DNA of 11,713 bases from Oscillospiraceae bacterium (GTDB lineage Bacteria > Bacillota > Clostridia > Oscillospirales > Acutalibacteraceae). Made by a program: the position numbers and the translations under genes. Positions 6,277-11,713 of the stretch are shown here, in pieces. The notes under the pieces were generated by a model that did no database searches, was not told where the DNA came from, and saw only the letters and a list, made by a program, of their open reading frames with translations. The DNA lies in assembly GCA_009779455.1 (NCBI GenBank), contig WREG01000038.1:1-11713 (forward strand), written 5' to 3'. Numbering within the stretch: position 1 is the stretch's first letter; each line of letters starts with the position of its first letter.

Positions 6277-7740
6277 ATGCCGTCCTTTTTAAAGAAAAAC
6301 TTTTTCCCTAAAAGCCGCCTGTTTAAAACGTATTTTATTTTTATTTCGGCGGCTGTTGTAATTTGCCTTTTGGGCTCCATGCTTCCGCTTATGTACCTTG
6401 TATCGACAAGCTGGATACAGGACAGGCTGTCGCGGATGCTTATCGAGACGCAATATATCGCCTCGCTTACGGAAGTCATATATAATTATGACCTGGACGA
6501 GCTGGCAAACATAAAAGGGACTCTTGAACTGATGTCGCAAAATGAAAACACCGACTTTTTCATCTGCAATTACGAGGGCGACATCATTATCTGTAAAGAG
6601 GAAGAGGACGCGTCGCTCTGCCATATCCATAATCCCCTTAAAATTTCTCAAAACGTCATAATTGAGGCTGAAATAGGCCTGAAGCGAAAACGGACCGATA
6701 CTATGGACGGGTCTTACGAGGACGCCCATTTTTCCGTCGTTTACCCCGTCAGATATGAAAATACCGACAGGGATTTCGTAATAATAGCCTCGCAGCCCCT
6801 TTTCAAGGGACTGCAGGAGAATGTCGTCGGTTTTATGCGGGCTTTTCTTTGGGCGGGGCTGATAACGCTGGTCATATGGCTTATCTCCGTTTTTATGCTG
6901 ACGCAAAGGCTTACGAAGCCCCTTCAGGATATGTCCGACGCGACCAAAAGCTACGCCAAAGGCAATTTTGGCTACCGCGTTAAAATAAAGGGAAGAAGCA
7001 CTGAGCTTACGGAGCTTGCGGGGGCGCTGAACTCAATGGCGGGCGCCCTTGCCGCTTTGGAATCCTCCCGCAGGAATTTTGTCGCGAACGTATCCCACGA
7101 ATTAAAGACGCCGATGACCTCGATCGGCGGTTTTATCGACGGGATCCTCGACGGCACGATTGCGAAAAAGGATGAAGAGCGGTACCTCAGAATCGTTTCC
7201 GACGAAGTCAAGCGGCTTTCCCGCCTCACGGCGGCTATGCTCAACCTCTCAAAAATAGAAGAGGGCACGATGGATCTGGCCCCCGTCAAATACAACATAA
7301 GCGAGCAGCTCGTGCAGACGGTGTTAAGCTTCGAGTACCTCATATCGGGTAAAAGCGTGATGGTTGAAGGCCTGGATATGCTGCCCCCTGTACATGTGCG
7401 CGCGGATAAAGATTTAATACATCAGGTAATATACAACCTTATAGACAACGCGGTCAAATTTACGCCCGAAAACGGCAAAATATCCATATCCGCCGAAACG
7501 GGGCAAAATTTTTCTTCAGTAAAAATAACTAACACGGGCAGCGGCATCCCAAGCGATGAAATCGACAAGGTTTTTGAACGCTTCTATAAGCTGGATAAAT
7601 CCAGAAGCCTTGACGTAAAAAGCGTTGGCTTGGGCCTTTATATCGTAAAAACAATAGTTACGCTGAACGGCGGCGAGCTGCGCGCCGAAAGCATACCGAA
7701 TGAATATACGGTTTTCTCATTTACACTGCCGGCGAATTGA
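6277..7740 (+). CDS. Membrane sensor histidine kinase
   Basis: 487 residues. TM1 at ~18-43, an extracellular sensor region at ~44-188, TM2 at ~189-208, HAMP at ~209-261, HisKA with the phospho-acceptor His274 in VSHELKTP, and HATPase_c at ~375-485. The ATPase part shows the N box with Asn387 and Asn391 (NLIDNAVKFTP), the G1 box as NTGSGIP (Asn419 where Asp is most usual), the F box ERFYKLD and the G2 box VGLGLYIVK. There is no PAS domain between HAMP and HisKA, unlike WalK. The sensor region has Cys97, Cys106 and Cys115, spaced nine residues apart, plus His116 and His118. It starts 3 bases after the response regulator stop, with only a weak AAAG before the ATG, so translation is probably coupled. 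It should phosphorylate the regulator in response to an envelope or outside signal. Confidence 0.95.
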   Translation: MPSFLKKNFFPKSRLFKTYFIFISAAVVICLLGSMLPLMYLVSTSWIQDRLSRMLIETQYIASLTEVIYNYDLDELANIKGTLELMSQNENTDFFICNYEGDIIICKEEEDASLCHIHNPLKISQNVIIEAEIGLKRKRTDTMDGSYEDAHFSVVYPVRYENTDRDFVIIASQPLFKGLQENVVGFMRAFLWAGLITLVIWLISVFMLTQRLTKPLQDMSDATKSYAKGNFGYRVKIKGRSTELTELAGALNSMAGALAALESSRRNFVANVSHELKTPMTSIGGFIDGILDGTIAKKDEERYLRIVSDEVKRLSRLTAAMLNLSKIEEGTMDLAPVKYNISEQLVQTVLSFEYLISGKSVMVEGLDMLPPVHVRADKDLIHQVIYNLIDNAVKFTPENGKISISAETGQNFSSVKITNTGSGIPSDEIDKVFERFYKLDKSRSLDVKSVGLGLYIVKTIVTLNGGELRAESIPNEYTVFSFTLPAN

Positions 7741-7813
7741 ACAAGATATGAAAGCTAAACTTTCACGCTATTATCATGCAACAATCACAATGACAGATTA
7801 AGATTTTATATAG

Positions 7814-7840
7814 TCAACTCTCAACTCTCAACTCTCAACT
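7814..7840. repeat. Heptamer tandem repeat (TCAACTC, about 3.9 copies)
   Basis: TCAACTC at 7814-7820, 7821-7827 and 7828-7834, then TCAACT at 7835-7840: perfect copies. It lies in the 120-base gap before the protease gene and just before its ribosome binding site (GAAGGG, 7845-7850). If a promoter lies upstream, the repeats are in its leader. Perfect short repeats can gain or lose copies by slippage, changing leader length. Confidence 0.9.
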
Positions 7841-7860
7841 ACAAAGAAGGGTGCTTATAT

Positions 7861-9615
7861 ATGAACGAATATAATAATTATTTCAACATGAACAACAGCG
7901 GGCCAAACGGCAATGACGGCAACGACGAGAGGAACAGCGAAGAAAGCTCCGCCGCGGCGGAGGCTGACAGGCCTTATGACGCGGCTGAAACCCGGCCTAA
8001 TGAACCGCCGTACAGGCAATATACGCAATACCCGCCCGCCGACCGTCCGCCTGCTGACAATCGATTTTATGACGCCCGGCAGCCGTCCGGGCAATATGAC
8101 GTACAGCCGTCGGAACAATATGACAGGCAGCCGCCCGAGCAAACGCCGGAGCAGCCTTTTAACGGGCAATACCCTCCCCCCCAGGCATCCGCGTTCCCGC
8201 CGGCGCCTTATTATAACAACGCGAACAACGGATACCCTCCGCCCCCGGCTTACCGTCAAACGGCGCAGCCGCCGTTTACGCAGCCGCCGTTTGCACAGCC
8301 CGCGTACCCGTATCAGCAGAGGCCTCCTGAACAGCGGCAATACAGCGGATACGACCCCGCCGCGGCCCCGAAAAAGAATTCCGGCGGGGTGGGCTTTAAA
8401 ATTTTTATCGCTTTAATAAGCGCGTTTGTCGTAGTCGCGGCCGTGGTAATGGTGTACCAGTTCAGGAACGGCTCAACAGGCCTCCCGGGAAGCAATAATA
8501 ACGCCGGCATTCAGGGTGTGCAGGGCGGGCCTGTGCTTGATATTTACGAAACGCCGTCCGAGCGCCCCGCCGACCTGCCTGACGGGCAGCTGTCCGCCAC
8601 CGATATTTTTAAAAAAATCCAGGAATCCGCCGTTGGGGTATTGATATACAGCCAGAATTCCCAAAGGCTGGCGTCCGAAGGCTCCGGTATAATAATGGGC
8701 GAGGACGAAGCGGGCCAATATACCTATATAATTACCTGCGCTCATGTTATCAAAGACAAAGGCAGCTCTATTGTTGTGCAGCTGAATGACGGCAAGGAAC
8801 ACCCGGCTGAAATTGTCGGTTTCGACACCCGCACTGACATCGGGGTGCTGCGTATAAGGGAAAATGGGCTGCAAGCCGCTGAATTCGGCGATTCAAAGGC
8901 CCTTGAAGTCGGCCTGCAGGTTTACGCCATCGGCAATCCGGGCGGCGCGGAATTTGCGAATTCGTTTACATCGGGCATCGTTTCGGCAATAGGGCGGCCG
9001 ATAAGGTCGCAGACGGGCTATGAGATGATATGCATCCAGCACTGCGCGCCCATCAGCCCCGGCAATTCGGGAGGGGCGCTTGTGAACTCCTACGGCCAGG
9101 TAGTCGGCGTAAATTCCATGAAAATCGCCGGGGAGGATTACGAAGGCATGGGGTTTGCCGTACCCAGCGCCATTGTCAAGGCCATAGTGGACGACATAAT
9201 TGCCAACGGATACGTGCCGGACAGGCCTAAGCTCGGCATATCCTATTCCCTCGCTTCGGAGAACAGAACCTATAACATCATAATCATGTCAAACAATCTC
9301 CCGCAGGGGTCCATTATAATAAACGCAATAGCCCCGGACAGCGCGCTGACAGGAACGGACGCCCGGGTAAACGATTTGATAACCAAGGCAAACGGGACCC
9401 CCCTCGATAAGCCCGACGTGCTTCTCTCCCTTATAGAAAGCTCCAATATAGGCGATAAACTGACGCTTACCATAGTGAGGATCAGCGAGGATTACAAGGT
9501 GTCGGAATTCGAGGTTACGGCGACACTGGTCGAGGACAAGGGCGATTATTCCGTAGAGCAGCAGACAGAACCCCAGCAGTTCACGTTCCCTGAGGGAATG
9601 TTCCCGTTTGATTAA
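7861..9615 (+). CDS. HtrA/DegP-like S1C serine protease with disordered N-terminal tail
   Basis: 584 residues. A ~175-residue Pro/Gln/Tyr/Asn-rich low-complexity tail is followed by one membrane helix (~179-203), a trypsin-like domain (~250-440) and a PDZ domain (~455-555). The triad is His295 (TCAHVI), Asp326 (TRTDIGVLRI) and Ser403 (GNSGGAL); the oxyanion region is complete. The helix has positive residues (KKN) before it, so the tail should be in the cytoplasm and the protease outside. The line before the catalytic Ser reads CIQHCAPISPGNSGG rather than the common IQTDAAINPGNSGG. The tail contains a tandem 15-base repeat (8266-8280, 8281-8295) coding QPPF(T/A). The start has GAAGGG about 10 bases upstream. 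The family degrades or refolds damaged exported proteins, and in Bacillus htrA genes are controlled by two-component systems (CssRS), so control by the upstream kinase-regulator pair is a reasonable inference. Confidence 0.93.
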   Translation: MNEYNNYFNMNNSGPNGNDGNDERNSEESSAAAEADRPYDAAETRPNEPPYRQYTQYPPADRPPADNRFYDARQPSGQYDVQPSEQYDRQPPEQTPEQPFNGQYPPPQASAFPPAPYYNNANNGYPPPPAYRQTAQPPFTQPPFAQPAYPYQQRPPEQRQYSGYDPAAAPKKNSGGVGFKIFIALISAFVVVAAVVMVYQFRNGSTGLPGSNNNAGIQGVQGGPVLDIYETPSERPADLPDGQLSATDIFKKIQESAVGVLIYSQNSQRLASEGSGIIMGEDEAGQYTYIITCAHVIKDKGSSIVVQLNDGKEHPAEIVGFDTRTDIGVLRIRENGLQAAEFGDSKALEVGLQVYAIGNPGGAEFANSFTSGIVSAIGRPIRSQTGYEMICIQHCAPISPGNSGGALVNSYGQVVGVNSMKIAGEDYEGMGFAVPSAIVKAIVDDIIANGYVPDRPKLGISYSLASENRTYNIIIMSNNLPQGSIIINAIAPDSALTGTDARVNDLITKANGTPLDKPDVLLSLIESSNIGDKLTLTIVRISEDYKVSEFEVTATLVEDKGDYSVEQQTEPQQFTFPEGMFPFD

Positions 9616-9623
9616 TATATAAG

Positions 9624-9665
9624 AGGCTGACGTACATTTTGCGAAATATGCGTCAGCCTATTTTT
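9624..9665. terminator. Intrinsic terminator after the protease gene
   Basis: AGGCTGACG (9624-9632) pairs perfectly with CGTCAGCCT (9651-9659), and the spacer holds an extra small ATTT/AAAT stem. ATTTTT follows at 9660-9665, so it is a good rightward terminator 9 bases after the protease stop. For melA, read from the other side, the same hairpin is followed only by CTTATATATT, so it may work less well in that direction. A second small hairpin, CCGCA-AAG-TGCGG (9666-9678), lies right beside it. Confidence 0.85.
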
Positions 9666-9689
9666 CCGCAAAGTGCGGTTTATATAACA

Positions 9690-11012
9690 CTAACTCATAT
9701 ATTTCGGCAGCCAGTCCCCGTGCGCCTCGATGAGGTCGTCGCAGAGCTTTATCGTGTCGTCGATGGAAAGCTCGCCCGAGCAATGGGGGTCGAGCATGGC
9801 GGCCTGGTATATATGCTCCTTCTTGAGGGTGACTGCCGCCTCGATGGTCAGGAGGTGGACGTTTATCATGGTCATGTTCATGGCGGCGAGCTGGACGGGA
9901 AGCGGGCCTGAGACGCAGGGCTGGATGCCCGCCGTGTTGATAAGGCACGCGACCTCCACGCAGGCTTCCTTCGGCAGGTTGTCGATAAGCCCCGTGTTAA
10001 GCACGTTCCCGCCGATTTTATATGCCTCGTCCGTCACGATGGCGTTCATTATCCCCGACGCGTACTCCTGGGTTTTATAATGGCCGACCTGGTTGTTTAA
10101 ATACCGTTCCTTCGCCTTTTTCCATTCCGCAATTTGGACGATACAGCGGCGGGGGTATTCGTCGAGGGGGATGTTGTACCTTTCGATAAGCTCGGGGTAT
10201 TTATCCTTTATAAACATATTGTTGTATTCGGCGTTGTGTTCGCTGGATTCCGTGCAGTAATAGCCGAAACGGCGGATATACTCGTACCTGACAAGGTCGT
10301 GGTGGTCGGTTATGCCGCTTTCTAATACTTCAATAGCCGCTTTGCGTATGTCGGGATACAAATCCCTTCCGTCCACGTCATAGCATTCAAGAAGCCAGCC
10401 CATGTGGTTGACGCCCGCGATTTTTTCTTTGATAGGCTCCTCATGGTCGATGTCCAGGTTCATGAGCAGCCCTTGCGCGCAGTGCTGCACGCTGTGGCAA
10501 AGCCCCACGGTTTTTATGGGCGTATACCTTTGCATATAACCCGCCAGCATGGACATGGGGTTGGTGTAGTTGAGGAAATAGGCGTCCGGGCAGACCTGCT
10601 CCATGTCGGCCGCGAAATCCTTTAATACGGGGATCGTGCGCAAGGCGCGGAAAATGCCGCCGATGCCCGCCGTGTCGCCTATGGTCTGGCGAAGGCCGTA
10701 TCTTTTCGGCACCTCAAAGTCGATTATCGTGCAGGGGTCGTAGAGGCCGACCTGAATGGCGTTCACCACGAAATCCGCGCCCCTGAGGGCGTCTTTTCGA
10801 TTCTCAACACCGAGATATTTGCTGACAGCGGCCTGGTCCTTGTTGATGTTCCTGTTGAGCGAGCTGACCATTATATAGGATTCCTCCAGCCGCTCCGGGT
10901 CGATGTCGTAAAGGGCAATGTCGCATTCGCAGAGGCTTTCGGTCCTCATAACGTCGCCCAGCACGTTTTTCGCGAAAACAGTGCTTCCCGCACCCATAAA
11001 TGTGATTTTCAT
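9690..11012 (-). CDS. melA: GH4 alpha-galactosidase (MelA type)
   Basis: Hydrolyses alpha-galactosides such as melibiose by the NAD- and Mn-dependent redox mechanism of glycoside hydrolase family 4; cytoplasmic, 440 residues, full length. Visible marks are the nucleotide-binding FMGAGSTVFAKN at the N-terminus, DFVVNAIQVG (~80-89), QTIGDTAGIGGIFRALRT (~109-126), LNYTNPMSML (~147-156), GLCHSVQ with Cys172 and NHMGW with His203 as expected metal ligands. CHSV rather than CN or CHE at the metal site favours alpha-galactosidase over phospho-glucosidase or galacturonidase members; the exact sugar remains an inference. NHMGW replaces the more common NHMAW. The start has AGGAAGGA (complement of 11020-11027) at good spacing. 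It begins 30 bases after the end of the broken membrane-protein gene on the same strand, and no strong promoter is visible in that gap, so it may be read through from upstream. Confidence 0.9.
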   Translation of the reverse strand: MKITFMGAGSTVFAKNVLGDVMRTESLCECDIALYDIDPERLEESYIMVSSLNRNINKDQAAVSKYLGVENRKDALRGADFVVNAIQVGLYDPCTIIDFEVPKRYGLRQTIGDTAGIGGIFRALRTIPVLKDFAADMEQVCPDAYFLNYTNPMSMLAGYMQRYTPIKTVGLCHSVQHCAQGLLMNLDIDHEEPIKEKIAGVNHMGWLLECYDVDGRDLYPDIRKAAIEVLESGITDHHDLVRYEYIRRFGYYCTESSEHNAEYNNMFIKDKYPELIERYNIPLDEYPRRCIVQIAEWKKAKERYLNNQVGHYKTQEYASGIMNAIVTDEAYKIGGNVLNTGLIDNLPKEACVEVACLINTAGIQPCVSGPLPVQLAAMNMTMINVHLLTIEAAVTLKKEHIYQAAMLDPHCSGELSIDDTIKLCDDLIEAHGDWLPKYMS

Positions 11013-11042
11013 GATTTTTGTCCTTCCTTTATTTTATATTAT

Positions 11043-11547
11043 TTATTTGGCATGATCTGCACATAAATTTTTTATTTTTTCTAAATTCTCATAAGGGTCA
11101 TCTAAATAATTCAACTTGTTCTTTTTGCGGGAGCTGTTAAATAAAACAATTTCTCCGGTTTTATATTTTTTATTGATAATAACCTAAATGAACATCAATA
11201 TCACTTATTTCAAAATAATAAACGCTTTTATAATTTGAAGCGGCTATGCCATTTTCATAAATTATTCTTTTATCCGTAAAAATATATTTTCTGTTTTCAA
11301 GCTTGTTTTTCGCGGAATGAATAAGGAATATACTTACACCCGCGCAAAATGAAAAAAATAGCAATAACCTAAACGATAAAAAATAATTTGTAATAAAAGG
11401 TGCTATAATGACAAACCCTGTAATTATTAATAAAATAAGGCAACCAATCCGCAGATAAAAGCTGAGGAGCAATCTTTGCCTGTTCGGTTTTATAACCCAA
11501 ATTGTTTTTTCGTTGTCTTTTAATATGTCTTTTTCCGCAAATTCCAT
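11043..11547 (-). pseudogene. PH-domain-like two-TM membrane protein, frameshifted
   Basis: From the ATG at 11547 the frame gives 125 residues and stops at 11172-11170 after DIDVHLGYYQ. It holds two membrane helices (~27-52, ~57-78), then YIFTDKRIIYENG and YYFEISDIDV, the look of bacterial PH-like (DUF304-type) membrane proteins. The fold is cut off mid-domain. In the +1 frame, reading on from AAT at 11174-11172, 43 more codons follow without a stop: NKKYKTGEIVLFN, then KLNYLDDPYENLEKIKNLCADHAK, ending with TAA at 11045-11043. That is just what the missing C-terminal strands and helix of this family look like. One extra base (or two missing) near 11175 would explain it; an A6 run (11166-11171) lies beside the site. 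Whole length would be ~168 residues. Function unknown. It lies between argF and melA on the same strand; GAGGAA in the repeat at 11554-11588 is its likely ribosome binding site, ~13 bases before the ATG. Confidence 0.75.
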
Positions 11548-11553
11548 TTAAAA

Positions 11554-11588
11554 TTTTTCATTCCTCATTTTTAATTTTTCATTAATTT
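11554..11588. repeat. Degenerate heptamer repeat across the argF stop
   Basis: On the plus strand it reads TTTTTCA, TTCCTCA, TTTTTAA, TTTTTCA, TTAATTT: five steps of seven bases, the 1st and 4th identical, also visible as AATTTTTCATT repeated with a 21-base period (11552-11562, 11573-11583). It covers the last codons and stop of argF and gives the next gene its GAGGAA ribosome binding site on the minus strand. Confidence 0.55.
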
Positions 11589-11713
11589 TACCATAACCGC
11601 CTTTTGCGCGTGTAGCCTGTTTTCCGCCTCGTCGAATATCTCAGCCGCGTGTTTTTCGAAGATGTCGGCGGTTATCTCCTCGCCCCTGTGGGCGGGCAGG
11701 CAGTGTTGCACCA
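11571..11713 (-). CDS. argF: Ornithine carbamoyltransferase, C-terminal part (partial)
   Basis: The minus-strand frame enters at the window edge and gives the last 46 residues: HCLPAHRGEEITADIFEKH, then EIFDEAENRLHAQKAVMVKLMKN and TAA at 11573-11571. The HCLP motif (ornithine/carbamoyl phosphate binding Cys region) and FDEAENRLHAQKA are characteristic of anabolic ornithine carbamoyltransferase (EC 2.1.3.3), which makes citrulline from ornithine and carbamoyl phosphate in arginine synthesis. The last residues (KLMKN) are written by the heptamer repeat at 11554-11588, so the natural tail may have been altered slightly. The broken PH-like gene starts 23 bases downstream on the same strand. Confidence 0.92.
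   Translation of the reverse strand, partial: VQHCLPAHRGEEITADIFEKHAAEIFDEAENRLHAQKAVMVKLMKN

Noticed and set aside
6289..6906. 205-codon minus-strand open frame opposite the kinase
   Set aside because: Shadow of the kinase gene, which has all its domains; no ribosome binding site or recognisable motif.
7749..7765. TGAAAG-CTAAA-CTTTCA hairpin after the kinase gene
   Set aside because: The stem has only six mostly AT pairs and no T-run after it, so it is not a convincing terminator; read-through into the protease gene remains possible.
7855..8416. Arg-rich open frames on both strands over the start of the protease gene
   Set aside because: They arise from the GC-rich Pro/Gln codons of the tail read in other frames; low complexity and no start signals.
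11046..11066. GCAGATCATGC as an operator before melA
   Set aside because: The two halves are out of register by one base, and these bases lie in the reconstructed 3' coding end of the PH-like gene (reading CADHAK).

Overview
The window looks chromosomal and comes from an anaerobic Firmicute of the class Clostridia, probably an uncultured gut-type lineage near the Oscillospiraceae. The grounds are moderate-GC genes with AT-rich gaps, AGGAGG-like ribosome binding sites, TTGACA/TATAAT promoters with extended -10 elements, an OmpR-type two-component system of Gram-positive style, and a membrane-anchored S1C (HtrA-like) protease. This is inference from content; no marker gene for taxonomy is present.

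Left part (1-1531). The first ~23 bases hold the start of a leftward gene. A strong rightward promoter then drives the wreck of a UPF0175/DUF3368 (PIN) toxin-antitoxin-like pair. Its antitoxin-like part is nearly whole, but the PIN part has lost most of its N-terminal half, is out of frame and has no natural C-terminus. It collides head-on with thiN (thiamine pyrophosphokinase, minus strand). A perfect 16-bp inverted repeat that looks like a two-way terminator sits inside the 3' coding end of thiN. thiN and galM are divergent, each with a clear promoter.

Middle (1532-3494). galM (aldose 1-epimerase) and a tandem-GNAT acetyltransferase form a short operon.

Centre (3590-9615). A 666-residue exported protein with a C-terminal membrane anchor overlaps by 4 bases a PhoB-type response regulator, which is followed after 3 bases by its histidine kinase. 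After 120 bases, including a heptamer tandem repeat, comes an HtrA-like protease with a long Pro/Gln/Tyr-rich cytoplasmic tail. I infer an envelope-sensing or protein-quality module; the exported protein is the least described part. A strong hairpin terminator closes the block.

Right part (9690-11713, all minus strand). In transcription order it holds the 3' end of argF (ornithine carbamoyltransferase), a small two-TM PH-domain-like membrane protein gene broken by a frameshift near its 3' end, and melA (GH4 alpha-galactosidase). With galM, melA suggests use of galactosides.

Three gaps carry unrelated short tandem repeats that all have a 7-base period (3497-3510, 7814-7840, 11554-11588). The one at argF overlaps its stop codon and supplies the likely ribosome binding site of the next gene. 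No tRNA, rRNA, CRISPR array, IS element or origin was seen, and no gap between genes exceeds 300 bases.
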